Below, in pieces: positions 26,094 through 35,323 of a stretch of 64,000 nucleotides of DNA; within the stretch, counting starts at the first letter, position 1; each line of letters opens with the position of its first letter. The DNA is from Leifsonia sp. 466MF (GTDB taxonomy: Bacteria > Actinomycetota > Actinomycetes > Actinomycetales > Microbacteriaceae): positions 868,001-932,000 of the forward strand of contig NZ_LT629696.1 of the NCBI RefSeq assembly GCF_900100265.1, in the 5' to 3' direction. Position numbers and translations under genes: made by a program. The notes under the pieces were generated by a model that searched no databases, was not told the DNA's origin, and saw only the letters and a list, made by a program, of their open reading frames with translations.

Positions 26094-26828
26094 CTACTTG
26101 TCCTCGCGCTCGACGCCGCGGAAGACGTCGGGGTAGTCGTCGAGCCACGACCAGTGGCTGGCCGGCCAGCTGATCACGAACGCCTTGCCGACAACGTCGG
26201 AGAGCGGCACGAAGCCCTTGCCCGGGTCGTCCATGTGGTAGCGCGAGTCGGCCGAGTTGTAGCGGTTGTCGCCCATCACCCAGACCGAGCCTTCCGGCAC
26301 CGTCACGTCGAACGACTTCTCGGACACCGCCTGAACTCCGGCGGGCAGCAGCACGTAGGGCTCCTTGAGCGGGACGCCGTTCACGCTCATCTGACCGAGC
26401 GCGTTGCAGCAGCTGATGTGGTCGCCCGGAAGGCCGATGAGGCGCTTGACCAGGTGCTGGTCGGAGTCCGAAGCGCCCAGGCCCACGAAGTCGAGCACCG
26501 CGCCGACGCCCTGCTGGAACGCGTTGCCGGTCTCCGGCGGGGCCGGCGGGAGCCATCCACCCGGATCCTTGAACACGACGACATCGCCGCGCTGCAGACC
26601 GAAGACCTTCGGCTGCAGCTCGTTGACGATGATGCGGTCGTTGATCTGGAGGGTGTTCTCCATCGACCCGGACGGGATGTAGAAGGAGCGGGCGACGAAC
26701 GTCTTGATCAGGAACGACACCAGCACCGCCACCACGAAGATGATCACCACATCGCGCAGCAACGTCTTCCAGCTGGACGTGCGCCGGGCGGATCGTCGCG
26801 GGCGCGCGGTGGCAGTACTGTCGGTCAC
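26094..26828 (-). CDS. lepB: Type I signal peptidase
   Basis: A 244-residue membrane protease that removes signal peptides from secreted proteins. It has one N-terminal span (about 26-45), catalytic serine S55 in IPSGSMENTL, the catalytic lysine in VKRLIGLPGD and the GDNR box in VWVMGDNRYNSADSR. Two adjacent cysteines (ISCCNA) are an unusual detail. The GTG start has GAGAG upstream. Confidence 0.93.
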   Translation of the reverse strand: MTDSTATARPRRSARRTSSWKTLLRDVVIIFVVAVLVSFLIKTFVARSFYIPSGSMENTLQINDRIIVNELQPKVFGLQRGDVVVFKDPGGWLPPAPPETGNAFQQGVGAVLDFVGLGASDSDQHLVKRLIGLPGDHISCCNALGQMSVNGVPLKEPYVLLPAGVQAVSEKSFDVTVPEGSVWVMGDNRYNSADSRYHMDDPGKGFVPLSDVVGKAFVISWPASHWSWLDDYPDVFRGVEREDK

Positions 26829-26958
26829 AATCTCTCACCGTAACGTGCGGATGCTGTGAGCCGCATCCGACCTCGAACGGGTGTCTTGTTCCCCACCCCG
26901 AGCGGTGAGAGCATCTCACTACAGGCCGAACGGCGTATGCCGCCGGCCCGTTCTGATC

Positions 26959-28392
26959 ATGCACGCATCGCTCGGACGACACAGGAGAGCGACGCGACCC
27001 GGGGGGCCGCGCCTGACTCCCGCGTGGGCGGCGCTGGTTCTGGTCGCGGGCAGCCTGCTGGGCGTCTCCTCGCCCGCCGTGGCCGACGAGTGCACCACCG
27101 AGTGCGCCCCCGCGACGACGGACGGATCGGGCGCCTCGGGGGCGGATTCGACGGACGACACGCCCGCGACACCGGATCCGACGCCGTCGGGCGACCCGAC
27201 GCTGACACCGGATCCGACACCCACGCCCGATCCGACCCCGACCCCGGACCCCACGCCGACACCGACACCGACCCCCACTCCCACTCCCACGCCCAGCCCG
27301 TCGACTCCTCCGACGTCCCCCGCTCCGCCGGCCTCGAACCCGCCCGCAGCCCCGGATCCGGCGCCGTCGGATGAGATCACTCTCAGCGTTCCCGACCTCC
27401 CGCAGTTCCCCACGGTCAACCCGGCCGACCTCGAGCGGGCCGTGCAGCTGGCCAGCGACCTCGCCTCGGCGCAGGCGCAGCTGGCCGACGCCATGAACGA
27501 GTCGGAGGCCGCCCAGCGCGAGCACGACCAGGCTCAGGCCGCGGCGGACGCCGTGCAGAAGCAGGCCGACGCCGCAGCCGAGCAGGCGCGCAAGAGCGCC
27601 GCGTTCGCGACCGCGCTGATCCGTTCGTCCGGCACCCACTTCCTGACCCAGGATCCGCTCAGCGCCGCACTGCAGGGCTCCGGCGACCTGCTGACCAAGC
27701 TGGGCGCCGCCGACCGGCTCGCCGCGCTCTCGAAGGATCGCGACGCCGCCATCCGCGAGGCCTCCGCCGAGAAGAAGCTCGCGAAGAGCTGGGCCGAGAA
27801 GGCGCAGAGCGCGGCGGACGCGGTCGCAGCGGTGGATGTGGACAGCAGCCAGCAGGCCGTGGCCGACGCGCAGGCCCAGGTCAATGCGGCCTCCGCCGCT
27901 CTCGCCGCCGCGCCGACGGTGATCGAGGCCGGCTCCGGCTGGCAGGTGCTCACCTCCGACCCGACACTCGTCGCGAGCGGGTGGGCGCTCCCCGTGCAGG
28001 GGTCGCTCACCGACGTGTTCGGCCCGCGGCCGTCGCGTCCCCTCGGCACCGACCCGTTCCATCCCGGTGACGACCTCGGCGCCGCCTGCGGAACCACCAT
28101 CTACGCCGCGGCGGCCGGTACGGTCGTGCGCGCAGGGCCGTACAGCGGGTACGGCAACTTCATCCTCATCGACCACGGCGGGGGCGTGCAGACCGCATAC
28201 GGTCACATCCGCGACGGAGGAATCGGGGTGACCGCCGGACAGCAGGTCGCGGCGGGCCAGCCGATCGCCCAGGTCGGGTCGACGGGGCTGTCGACCGGCT
28301 GCCACCTGCACTTCGAAGTGCGCGTCAACGGCCTGCAGATCGACCCGCAGCCCTTCCTGGCCGCCCGCGGTGTCGTGCTCGGCCGGCACTGA
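26959..28392 (+). CDS. Secreted M23-family peptidase with Thr-Pro repeat and coiled coil
   Basis: A 477-residue cell-wall hydrolase candidate. It has a signal peptide ending at AVADE (about residue 43), a low-complexity DPTPTP repeat (about 68-115), a Pro-rich segment and a long Ala/Gln-rich coiled coil (about 155-300). The C-terminal LytM domain has metal-ligand motifs FHPGDDLG and HLHFEVRVNG. This is the layout of FtsX- or EnvC-dependent septal hydrolases and RipA-like scaffolds. The first ligand motif H-P-G-D-D, rather than H-x-G-x-D, should be checked for activity. A GTG at 26881 would add 26 unlikely residues. Confidence 0.85.
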   Translation: MHASLGRHRRATRPGGPRLTPAWAALVLVAGSLLGVSSPAVADECTTECAPATTDGSGASGADSTDDTPATPDPTPSGDPTLTPDPTPTPDPTPTPDPTPTPTPTPTPTPTPSPSTPPTSPAPPASNPPAAPDPAPSDEITLSVPDLPQFPTVNPADLERAVQLASDLASAQAQLADAMNESEAAQREHDQAQAAADAVQKQADAAAEQARKSAAFATALIRSSGTHFLTQDPLSAALQGSGDLLTKLGAADRLAALSKDRDAAIREASAEKKLAKSWAEKAQSAADAVAAVDVDSSQQAVADAQAQVNAASAALAAAPTVIEAGSGWQVLTSDPTLVASGWALPVQGSLTDVFGPRPSRPLGTDPFHPGDDLGAACGTTIYAAAAGTVVRAGPYSGYGNFILIDHGGGVQTAYGHIRDGGIGVTAGQQVAAGQPIAQVGSTGLSTGCHLHFEVRVNGLQIDPQPFLAARGVVLGRH

Positions 28393-28449
28393 TCCTCAGG
28401 ATTCGCTGGACGCGGCGCGCAAACGGCGGAGCGGGCGTACGGTTCAGGC

Positions 28450-29787
28450 ATGACCGAACTCACCGAGCTGGTCGGGACGTGGATGCGACGTCAGCGCTGG
28501 TACTCGACGAAGAACGTCGAGCCGCGCCTGCGGCTTCTCGCGTCGTTCGACGCCGAACCCGTGGACGCCGATGTCCGCGTCGTCACCTACTTCTTCTGCG
28601 ATGAGGCACCCCGTACACCGCGCGTCTATCAGGTGCCCGTCGTGGCGCGCGCGAGCCGCGACGGCGATGAGGCCGCGCTGATCGGCGAGGCCGGAGGACG
28701 GTACCTGTACGACGGTCCGACGGAGGAGGCGTACGTCGCGTCCCTCGTCCAGCTGATGACCGGCCAGGAGCACGCCGAGGGCCGGGATGCGCACGCGCAG
28801 GGGCACACGCTCGGCGAGCGGATCGCGGTGCGGTCGTCGCGGCGGCTGACCGGGGAGCAGTCGAACACGTCCATCGTCGGCGAGCTCGAGGACGGCCGTC
28901 TCGCCCTCATCAAGGTGTTCCGCGTGGTGCAGGACGGCGAGAACCCCGACGTCTCGACGCTCGCCGCGCTCACCGCCGGCGGATCCAGGCGGACACCCTC
29001 CCTGCTCGGCTGGCTCACCGGCAGCTGGCCCACGCCGTCGGGCGGGACCGCATCCGGCGAGCTCGCCCTCATGCAGGATTTCGTGCCGGGCGCGGAGGAC
29101 GGCTGGGAGCTGGCGGTCAGCGCTGCCGAGCGCGGCGAGGACTTCACCGACCGCGCGTATCAGCTGGGGGCGGGCACCGCGGAGCTGCACCGCCTCATGG
29201 CGCGGTCGCTGCCGACGAAGCCGGCGACGAAGGAGGATGTCGCGCTCGCCCTCGACGGCATGTTCCGACGGCTCACGGTCACGACGACCGAGGTGCCGGA
29301 GGTCGAGGACCTCCGGGCCGGGATCGCCGCCGTCTACGAGGACGCGGCCGCTGCGCCGCTCCCGCTGCTGCAGCGCATCCACGGCGACCTCCACCTGGGC
29401 CAGGTGTTGTACGCGCCCGACCGCGGCTGGCAGTTCATCGACTTCGAGGGGGAGCCGCTGCGCCCGCTCGCCGAGCGCGCCCTGCCCGACGCGACCATGC
29501 GCGATGTCGCGGGGATGCTGCGGTCGTTCGACTACGTCGCCGGCTCCCTCGCGCGGAGGGAGACGCCGGTGGATGCGACGGCCTGGGCTGCCAACGGGCG
29601 CCAGTCGTACCTCGACGGGTACGCGTCGGTCGCCGGCTCCGAGGTCGAGGACTTCCGCCTGCTCCTCGACGCGTTCGAGCTCGACAAAGCGGTGTACGAG
29701 ATCGCGTACGAGGCGCGGCACCGGCCGGCGTGGATCCCGATCCCGCTGTCGGCGGTGCAGCGGCTGCTGGCGACCCGCGTCAGCTGA
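28450..29787 (+). CDS. Maltokinase-like / glucosamine kinase-like sugar kinase
   Basis: A 445-residue kinase of the aminoglycoside-phosphotransferase fold with the N-terminal cap of actinobacterial maltokinases (WMRRQRWYSTK). It has a TGEQSNTS loop, the catalytic loop RIHGDLHLGQVLY and the metal-binding FIDFEGEP. Maltokinase phosphorylates maltose for the GlgE alpha-glucan route, and related orphan proteins phosphorylate glucosamine. Neither treS nor glgE is nearby, so either is possible. TACGGT lies six bases before the ATG without a good Shine-Dalgarno sequence. The 3' end overlaps the convergent marR gene by eight bases. Confidence 0.8.
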   Translation: MTELTELVGTWMRRQRWYSTKNVEPRLRLLASFDAEPVDADVRVVTYFFCDEAPRTPRVYQVPVVARASRDGDEAALIGEAGGRYLYDGPTEEAYVASLVQLMTGQEHAEGRDAHAQGHTLGERIAVRSSRRLTGEQSNTSIVGELEDGRLALIKVFRVVQDGENPDVSTLAALTAGGSRRTPSLLGWLTGSWPTPSGGTASGELALMQDFVPGAEDGWELAVSAAERGEDFTDRAYQLGAGTAELHRLMARSLPTKPATKEDVALALDGMFRRLTVTTTEVPEVEDLRAGIAAVYEDAAAAPLPLLQRIHGDLHLGQVLYAPDRGWQFIDFEGEPLRPLAERALPDATMRDVAGMLRSFDYVAGSLARRETPVDATAWAANGRQSYLDGYASVAGSEVEDFRLLLDAFELDKAVYEIAYEARHRPAWIPIPLSAVQRLLATRVS

Positions 29788-30265
29788 CGCTGCGGGGCTT
29801 GCCGCTGTCGTCGCCGCTGCGCTCGCCGCGGAGCGACGCGATCATGCTCCGCAGGATGCGGCGGGCGGCCGCCTGCTCCGTCTCCGTGAGTCCCGAGAGC
29901 ATCCGGACCTCCACGGATCGCACGGCCGCGCTCGCCTGCTCGAGGCGCCGACGGCCGCGCGCGGTGAGCCGGGTGGGCAGGACCTTCCCGACGGGTGCCT
30001 CCGACGGGCGCGTCACGTCCCCCTCCCGCTCCAGGGCCTGAAGGAGCACGTTCATCGACTGGCGGGTGACGAAGGTTCCGCGCGCGAGTTCGGAGTTCGA
30101 GAGGCCGGGCCGCTGCGACAGCAGCTCCAGACACGAGTAGTGCGTGATGGTCATGCCGAGGGGGCGGAGGACATCCTCCATGGCCGCGCGCAGCGTGCTC
30201 GACGCCTCTTTGAGCAGGTAGCCCAGCGACGTCTCGAGGTCCACGCCGGCTCCGTCTTGACTCAT
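29780..30265 (-). CDS. MarR-family transcriptional regulator
   Basis: This 161-residue regulator has a winged helix: helices LEDVLRPLGMTITHYSCLEL and LSNSELARGTFVTRQSMNVLLQALE with a following wing (GDVTRPSEAPVGKVLPTRLT). It is divergent from a VOC-family protein gene. Two identical palindromes lie between them, the first touching its own start codon, so it probably represses both genes and is released by a small ligand. Confidence 0.88.
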   Translation of the reverse strand: MSQDGAGVDLETSLGYLLKEASSTLRAAMEDVLRPLGMTITHYSCLELLSQRPGLSNSELARGTFVTRQSMNVLLQALEREGDVTRPSEAPVGKVLPTRLTARGRRRLEQASAAVRSVEVRMLSGLTETEQAAARRILRSMIASLRGERSGDDSGKPRSVS

Positions 30266-30308
30266 GTCAGTATTCTGACATAGATTGAGCCGTGTCAGAT
30301 AACTGACA
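30257..30308. promoter_or_regulatory. Promoter with two TGTCAG-N4-CTGACA operators (MarR/VOC intergenic)
   Basis: The palindromes TGTCAGTATTCTGACA (30265-30280) and TGTCAGATAACTGACA (30293-30308) have identical half-sites, with centres 28 bp apart. For the VOC gene, -35 TTGACT (30257-30262) and -10 TAGATT (30281-30286, spacer 18) place operator 1 exactly between the two hexamers and operator 2 at the predicted start of transcription. Binding would block the promoter. Confidence 0.82.
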
Positions 30309-30327
30309 CGAAACGAAGGAGCACCCT

Positions 30328-30696
30328 ATGCCCGCCACCGGACCCGACTTCCTCTCCTTGCAGGTGCGTGACCTCGACGCATCCCAGGCCTTCTACGAGC
30401 GCTACCTCGGACTCGTCCGCTCGCATGCAGGGCCCCCGCACGCCGTGGTGTTCGACACGACGCCGATCGCGTTCGCGCTCCGCGACCTGGTGCCCGGCAC
30501 CGACCTCGACGCGGCAGCGCAGCCCGGGATCGGCGCAGCGATCTGGCTCCACGCGACCGACGTCCAGGACATCCACGACGCGCTCGTCGACGACGGCCGC
30601 ACGATCGTCGCCGCGCCCATCGACGGCCCGTTCGGCCGCACGTTCACGTTCGCCGACCCCGACGGCTACCACATCACGCTGCACGACCGCGTCTGA
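30328..30696 (+). CDS. VOC (glyoxalase/bleomycin-resistance) superfamily protein
   Basis: The 122-residue protein has the paired beta-alpha-beta-beta-beta units of the vicinal oxygen chelate fold: LSLQVRDLDASQAFYERYLG at the start and DPDGYHITLHDRV at the end with the terminal metal-ligand-like glutamate replaced by histidine. Such proteins are glyoxalases, dioxygenases or drug-binding proteins; this one is probably the regulated target of the adjacent MarR protein. GAAGGAG lies upstream of the ATG. Confidence 0.87.
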   Translation: MPATGPDFLSLQVRDLDASQAFYERYLGLVRSHAGPPHAVVFDTTPIAFALRDLVPGTDLDAAAQPGIGAAIWLHATDVQDIHDALVDDGRTIVAAPIDGPFGRTFTFADPDGYHITLHDRV

Positions 30697-30738
30697 CGGC
30701 CCTGCGACAGTGACCGCGACAGCGGAAACGGGAGCGCC

Positions 30739-31509
30739 TCAGTGGCCGGTGAAGCCCGGCTTCCGCTTCTCCTGGAAGGCGCGGAAGCCCTCGCGGTAGT
30801 CGTCGGTGTCGCGCAAGGCCGCCTGAGCGGCGTTCTCGGCGGCGACAGAACCCCAGAAGTCCAGGGAGCCGTCGCGCAGACCCGAGACGATCCGCTTGCT
30901 CGCGAGGAAGGCCTGGGTGGCGCCGGATGCGGCTGCCGCGGCCGCCGCATCCACCTCGTGGCGCAGGGCGTCTGCGGGAAGCGCCCGTGAGAACAGGCCG
31001 CCCGCGACGGCTTCCGCGCCCGAGATCAGCCGTCCGGAGTAGATGAGGTCGAGCGCGCGGTGCGGACCGAGTCGCGAGACCAGCAGCCAGTGGCCGCCGG
31101 AGTCGAGGGCGGCCCCCAGGGCGGCGAACGGGGAGCCGACCTTCGCGTCGTCTGCGACGTAGACGACATCCGTGGCGATCAGGAGTCCGAGGCCGACACC
31201 CAGGCAGGCGCCCTGGGCGGCGGCGAAGGTCGGCGCGGGGAAGGCCGCGATGCGCCGAAGCAGCGGCGTCACCAGTCCGTCCAGATAGCCGCTCACGTCG
31301 TCGGTCGCGGGGTCGACGCCCGCGATGTCGCGTCCGGCGCAGAACGCGCGGCCCTCCCCGCGCAGCACCAGCGCCCGCACCCCGGCGGCCTCCGCGTCTG
31401 CGTAGGCCGCATCCAGCGCCCGGAGGTCGTCCGGGCCGAGCGCGTTGAGCCGCTCGGGCGCGCCCAGCGTGATGCGGGCGATCCCGTCGGTGATGTCCAG
31501 GTCGATCAC
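30739..31509 (-). CDS. paaG: Enoyl-CoA hydratase/isomerase, PaaG-like
   Basis: A 256-residue crotonase-fold protein: RAFCAGRDIAG forms the first oxyanion-hole strand and QGACLGVGLGLLIATDVV the second. The active-site segment AALDSGGHWLLVSRLG resembles PaaG, whose aspartate isomerises the ring-1,2-epoxide to the oxepin, rather than the two-glutamate hydratases. It is last in the operon paaABCDE-paaG on the minus strand, 14 bases after paaE. GGAGG precedes the GTG start. Confidence 0.82.
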   Translation of the reverse strand: MIDLDITDGIARITLGAPERLNALGPDDLRALDAAYADAEAAGVRALVLRGEGRAFCAGRDIAGVDPATDDVSGYLDGLVTPLLRRIAAFPAPTFAAAQGACLGVGLGLLIATDVVYVADDAKVGSPFAALGAALDSGGHWLLVSRLGPHRALDLIYSGRLISGAEAVAGGLFSRALPADALRHEVDAAAAAAASGATQAFLASKRIVSGLRDGSLDFWGSVAAENAAQAALRDTDDYREGFRAFQEKRKPGFTGH

Positions 31510-31523
31510 GGGGCCTCCGCTGT

Positions 31524-32630
31524 TCAGACGTCGTAGTCGACCACGACGCGGTCGGTGAGGGGATGGGACTGGCAGGTCAGCACGTAACCGCGCTCGAGCT
31601 CTTCGGGCTCCAGCGCGTAGTTCTCCGTCATCCGGACGTCGCCGCTGACCAGGCGCGCACGGCAGGTCCCGCAGACACCGCCGGTGCACGCGAAGGGCAC
31701 GTCGGGGCGCACCCGCAGGGCGGCGTTCAGCACCGACTCGTTCGCATCCACCGGTGTCGTGACCGTCGAGCTGAGCCCGTCGAGCGTGAACTCGATCTCG
31801 GCCGTGCGCTCGCCGTCGTGCACGACCACCGGACGGCCGGCGTCGCCGCGCGGCTCGACCGGGTCGCCGGTCGTGAACAGCTCGAAGTGGATGCGCTCCC
31901 GCTCCACCCCGTACGTCTCGAGCACATCCCGGCACAACTGGACGAGCTCGAACGGTCCGCAGAGGAACCACTCGTCGACGGTCGCCGGCGGGATGAGCGT
32001 GTCGAGCATCCTGCGCAGCCGGTCCTCGTCGATGCGGCCCGAGAGAAGGGGAGCCGACCGCTGCTCGCGGGAGAGGACGTGGTGCAGCGCGAGTCGCGAC
32101 GGGTAGCGGTCCTTCAGATCGGCGAGCTCCTCCAGGAACATGACGTCGATGGCCGTGCGGTTCGTGTACACGAGCGTGAACTGCGCGGTGGGGGAGCCCG
32201 CGAGGATGCTGCTCGCGAGCGCCATCAACGGGGTGATGCCGGATCCCGCCGCGATGCCGACGACATGCCGGCCGTCGACGCGGGACGGGTCGACGGTGAA
32301 CGTGCCCTGCGGGCTCATCACGTCGATCCGGTCGCCCGGTCGCAGTTCGCTCGTGGCCCAGGTCGAGAACGCGCCGCCCAGGTCGCGCTTGATCGCGACG
32401 CTGATGCGGCCGGCGTGTTCGGCGGTCGGCGGCAGCGGCGGCCGGCAGAGCGAGTAGCTGCGCCGCAGCTCCCGGCCGTCGACGTGCGCGCGGAGCGCGA
32501 CGTGCTGCCCGGGCAGGTAGTCGTACTCGCCCCGGAGCTCCTCGGGCACCGCGAAGGTGACCTCGACGCTCGCCGCCGTCAGCGGCCGCACCTCGGCGAC
32601 CGCGAGCGTGTGGAACCGTGCCCGCGCCAT
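31524..32630 (-). CDS. paaE: Phenylacetyl-CoA epoxidase reductase PaaE
   Basis: A 368-residue electron-transfer subunit. The N-terminal flavin barrel has RRSYSLCRPP, the NAD(P)H domain has GIAAGSGITPLMAL and FLCGPFELV, and the C-terminal plant-type ferredoxin has the four cysteines in FACTGGVCGTCRARL and LTCQS. It moves electrons from NADPH to the PaaA diiron site. It starts ten bases after paaD. Confidence 0.94.
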   Translation of the reverse strand: MARARFHTLAVAEVRPLTAASVEVTFAVPEELRGEYDYLPGQHVALRAHVDGRELRRSYSLCRPPLPPTAEHAGRISVAIKRDLGGAFSTWATSELRPGDRIDVMSPQGTFTVDPSRVDGRHVVGIAAGSGITPLMALASSILAGSPTAQFTLVYTNRTAIDVMFLEELADLKDRYPSRLALHHVLSREQRSAPLLSGRIDEDRLRRMLDTLIPPATVDEWFLCGPFELVQLCRDVLETYGVERERIHFELFTTGDPVEPRGDAGRPVVVHDGERTAEIEFTLDGLSSTVTTPVDANESVLNAALRVRPDVPFACTGGVCGTCRARLVSGDVRMTENYALEPEELERGYVLTCQSHPLTDRVVVDYDV

Positions 32631-32640
32631 CAGGCCGCCC

Positions 32641-33120
32641 TCACAGCGCCTTGAAGTGGTCGAACGGCTCGCCGCACGACCGGCAGACGAACAGCGCCTT
32701 GCAGGACGTCGACCCGAAGTGCGCCACCTCGCGCGTATCGAGCGAGTCGCAGTGCGGGCACTTGACCGACATGCTCAAACGGACCGGGCCCGCCGCCGAC
32801 GGGGGAGCGATGCCGTACTCCTTCAGCGCGCTGCGGCCTTTCGCGCTGATCCAGTCGGTGGTCCACGCGGGCGACAGCACGAGCCGGACCCGCACGTCGC
32901 CGAACCCCTCCGCGGCCAGGGCGCGCACGACATCCTCGCGGATCGCATCCATCGCCGGACATCCCGAGTACGTCGGCGTGATGACGACCTCCACGCCGGT
33001 GTCCGAGACGGTCACCTCGCGCAGCACACCCAGGTCGTCGATGCTGAGCACCGGCACCTCAGGGTCCACCACGGCTGCGACCGCCGACCACGCCCGCGCG
33101 GCGTCCGCGTGATGCGTCAC
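32641..33120 (-). CDS. paaD: Phenylacetate pathway Fe-S assembly protein PaaD
   Basis: The 159-residue protein has a MIP18/SufT-like N-terminal domain (DPEVPVLSIDDLGVLREV, TPTYSGCPAMDAIREDV) and a C-terminal four-cysteine zinc ribbon (CPHCDSLDTREV and CKALFVCRSCGEPFDHF). PaaD is needed for maturation of the epoxidase, probably its iron centres. The GTG at 33120 overlaps the paaC stop; GTG at 33123 is an equal alternative. Confidence 0.92.
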   Translation of the reverse strand: MTHHADAARAWSAVAAVVDPEVPVLSIDDLGVLREVTVSDTGVEVVITPTYSGCPAMDAIREDVVRALAAEGFGDVRVRLVLSPAWTTDWISAKGRSALKEYGIAPPSAAGPVRLSMSVKCPHCDSLDTREVAHFGSTSCKALFVCRSCGEPFDHFKAL

Positions 33121-33983
33121 CACGACCCCCCCGGATGCTGGCGGGCGAGCACTTGCAGTTCGGCGAGCAGCGGCGCGAGATACTCGGAGTGGCGGCCCAG
33201 GCGGCCACCGCCGGCCGCGTGGAAGGCGGTCGGCGGCTCCAGCTGCGCCTCCGCGAGCACGGGGGCGACCTCCGCCTCGAACGGCTCCCGCAGCGACGAC
33301 GGCCGCACGGCGACGCCGTCGAGCGCGGCGAACAGGTCGTCGTCTCCGGCCGCGTCGTCCGAGAACAGCTCGTCGACGTACGGCCAGACGTCCTCCATCG
33401 CGCGCAGGGTGCGGCGGCGCGACTCGTCCGTCCCCAGCGCGAGGCGCAGCATCCACTGGTCCGCGTGGTCGCGGTGGTAGTCGACCTCCTTCACCGCCTT
33501 GGCGGCGACGCCGGCGAGCACCGGATCGGTGGATGCGCGCAGCCGCTCGTACAGCGGGTGCAGATAGTGCGCGGCGGCGAACTGGCGGACGATCGTGTGC
33601 GCGAAGTCGCCGTTCGGCTGCTCGAACAGGTGCGCAGAGCGGAACCCGGTCTCGTCGCGCCAGTAGGCCAGGTCGTCCTCGGTTCGTCCCGTCGCCGAGC
33701 CGGCGTAGCGCAGCAGCGAGCGGGCGTGGCCGAGCAGGTCGAGGGCGATGTTCGCGACGGCGACATCCTCCTCCAGTTCCGGCGCGCGGGTGATCCAGCC
33801 GCCCAGGCGCTGCGCCAGGATGAGCGCGTCGTCGCCCAGCCACATCGCGTACTCGGCGACCTCGGGCGAGGCAGGGGCGTCGGTGGAGACGAACTCCTCG
33901 GAGAGGACGACGGCGCTGAGTTCGACGTGCCCGTGGTCGGTGTCGGCGTCGGCGTCTGCGAGGCCGTGGTCGGTGTCGGTCAC
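33117..33983 (-). CDS. paaC: Phenylacetyl-CoA epoxidase structural subunit PaaC
   Basis: A 288-residue helical ferritin-like protein that pairs with PaaA. It retains the scaffold (YAMWLGDDALILAQRLGGWI, VDYHRDHADQWMLRLALG) but has no complete diiron site, as known for PaaC. The N-terminus has an unusual Asp/His-rich segment ([18 protein letters not shown]) that could bind metal incidentally. The GTG start overlaps the paaB stop (GTGA). Confidence 0.94.
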   Translation of the reverse strand: MTDTDHGLADADADTDHGHVELSAVVLSEEFVSTDAPASPEVAEYAMWLGDDALILAQRLGGWITRAPELEEDVAVANIALDLLGHARSLLRYAGSATGRTEDDLAYWRDETGFRSAHLFEQPNGDFAHTIVRQFAAAHYLHPLYERLRASTDPVLAGVAAKAVKEVDYHRDHADQWMLRLALGTDESRRRTLRAMEDVWPYVDELFSDDAAGDDDLFAALDGVAVRPSSLREPFEAEVAPVLAEAQLEPPTAFHAAGGGRLGRHSEYLAPLLAELQVLARQHPGGSW

Positions 33984-34267
33984 AGATGCTTCACCCCCTC
34001 GGCGGCGGTGTAGTAGGTGGCGTGGCGGAAGTTCTTGCCCTCCGGCGCGGTGAAGAAGGCGTCCTTCGCATCCGGGTCGCTCGCCGTGATCAGGTCGGAG
34101 CGCACCACCCAGATCGAGACGCCCTCACCCCGCCGGGTGTACAGGTCGCGGGCGTTCCGCACCGCGAGCTCCTCGTCGGGGGCGTGCAGTGAGCCGACAT
34201 GCACGTGGCTGAGGCCGCGCGAGGCCCGGACGAAGACCTCCCACAGCGGCCACGCCTCGGCGGTCAT
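33980..34267 (-). CDS. paaB: Phenylacetyl-CoA epoxidase subunit PaaB
   Basis: The 95-residue subunit shows the conserved start [20 protein letters not shown] and the [15 protein letters not shown] segment of PaaB, which bridges PaaAC heterodimers in the complex. It is translationally coupled to paaA (ATGA) and paaC (GTGA). Confidence 0.95.
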   Translation of the reverse strand: MTAEAWPLWEVFVRASRGLSHVHVGSLHAPDEELAVRNARDLYTRRGEGVSIWVVRSDLITASDPDAKDAFFTAPEGKNFRHATYYTAAEGVKHL

Positions 34268-35238
34268 GCGACGGCCTCCGCGGTCTCGCGGGCCGAACGC
34301 TGCTTCTCGGCGTACGCGGCCGCCGCCTCCCGCACCCAGCGGCCGTCCTCGTGCGCCTCGCGCCGACGCTGCAGACGCTGCGCATTGCAGACGCCGCGGC
34401 CGGCGATGACCTCCTGGAGCTCGCTCCAGTCGATGGGGCCGAGGTCATACGCCTGGCGCTCCTCGTTCCAGCGGAGCTCCGGGTCGGGCAGCGTGACGCC
34501 GAGCGCCTCCGCCTGCGGGACGAGCATCGCGACGAAGCGCTGACGCAGGTCGTCATTCGAAAAGCGCTTGATCTTCCACGCCATCGAGCGGGCCGAGTTG
34601 GGGGAATCGCCGTCGGGTGGCCCGAACATCATCAGCGACGGCCAGTACCACCGGTTCACCGCATCCTGAGCCATCCGCTGCTGCTCGGGGGTGCCGCGCA
34701 TGAGCGTCAGCAGGATCTCGAAGCCCTGCCGCTGGTGGAAGGACTCCTCTTTGCAGATGCGGACCATCGCTCGGCCGTACGGCGCGTAGGAGCAGCGGCA
34801 GAGCGGCACCTGGTTGCAGATCGCGGCGCCGTCGACCAGCCAGCCGATCGCACCGATGTCGGCCCAGCTGAGCGTCGGGTAGTTGAAGATCGAGGAGTAC
34901 TTGGCGCGGCCGGAGAGCAGCTGCTCGGTGAGTTCGTCGCGCGTGATGCCGAGGGTCTCGGTCGCGGAGTAGAGGTAGAGCCCGTGGCCGGCTTCGTCCT
35001 GCACCTTGGCCATGAGGATCGCCTTGCGCTTCAGGCTCGGAGCGCGCGTGATCCAGTTGGCCTCCGGCTGCATCCCGATGATCTCGGAGTGGGCGTGCTG
35101 CGACATCTGCCGGATGAGCGTGCGGCGGTAGTCGTCGGGCATCCAGTCGCGCGGCTCCACGCGGGAGTCGGAGGCGATCAGCTCGTCGAAGCGTGCCCGG
35201 CCGTCGGTGTCGGTTGGCGCCTCTGTGGTGGTGGTCAT
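34264..35238 (-). CDS. paaA: Phenylacetyl-CoA epoxidase catalytic subunit PaaA
   Basis: The 324-residue diiron oxygenase adds one oxygen atom to the ring of phenylacetyl-CoA. Diiron ligands are visible as two E-x-x-H motifs: [10 protein letters not shown] and [11 protein letters not shown], with further acidic residues in the first helix pair. The GGAGAGGG sequence upstream supports the ATG. It leads the minus-strand operon paaA-B-C-D-E-G. A PaaR-like operator lies 27-48 bases upstream. Confidence 0.96.
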   Translation of the reverse strand: MTTTTEAPTDTDGRARFDELIASDSRVEPRDWMPDDYRRTLIRQMSQHAHSEIIGMQPEANWITRAPSLKRKAILMAKVQDEAGHGLYLYSATETLGITRDELTEQLLSGRAKYSSIFNYPTLSWADIGAIGWLVDGAAICNQVPLCRCSYAPYGRAMVRICKEESFHQRQGFEILLTLMRGTPEQQRMAQDAVNRWYWPSLMMFGPPDGDSPNSARSMAWKIKRFSNDDLRQRFVAMLVPQAEALGVTLPDPELRWNEERQAYDLGPIDWSELQEVIAGRGVCNAQRLQRRREAHEDGRWVREAAAAYAEKQRSARETAEAVA

Positions 35239-35264
35239 CGTCGACCCTCTCCTCGCAGATCAAT

Positions 35265-35286
35265 ACTTACTGATCGTTCGTTCAGT
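35265..35286. promoter_or_regulatory. PaaR-type operator between paaA and the tetR gene
   Basis: The 22 bases ACTTACTGATCGTTCGTTCAGT contain a perfect TACTGA-N8-TCAGTA palindrome (35268-35287). They fit, with two substitutions, the Corynebacterium PaaR consensus as I recall it (ACTnACCGnnCGnnCGGTnAGT). The site lies between divergent starts and could repress both. A related site lies before paaJ. Confidence 0.75.
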
Positions 35287-35323
35287 ATATCCACGGGACG
35301 GGCGCGCGTGCCAGACTGGGCGC

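Noticed and set aside
27165..27310. Thr-Pro DNA repeat as a regulatory or mobile element
   Set aside because: It is in frame in the M23 peptidase gene and codes for a typical secreted-protein linker.
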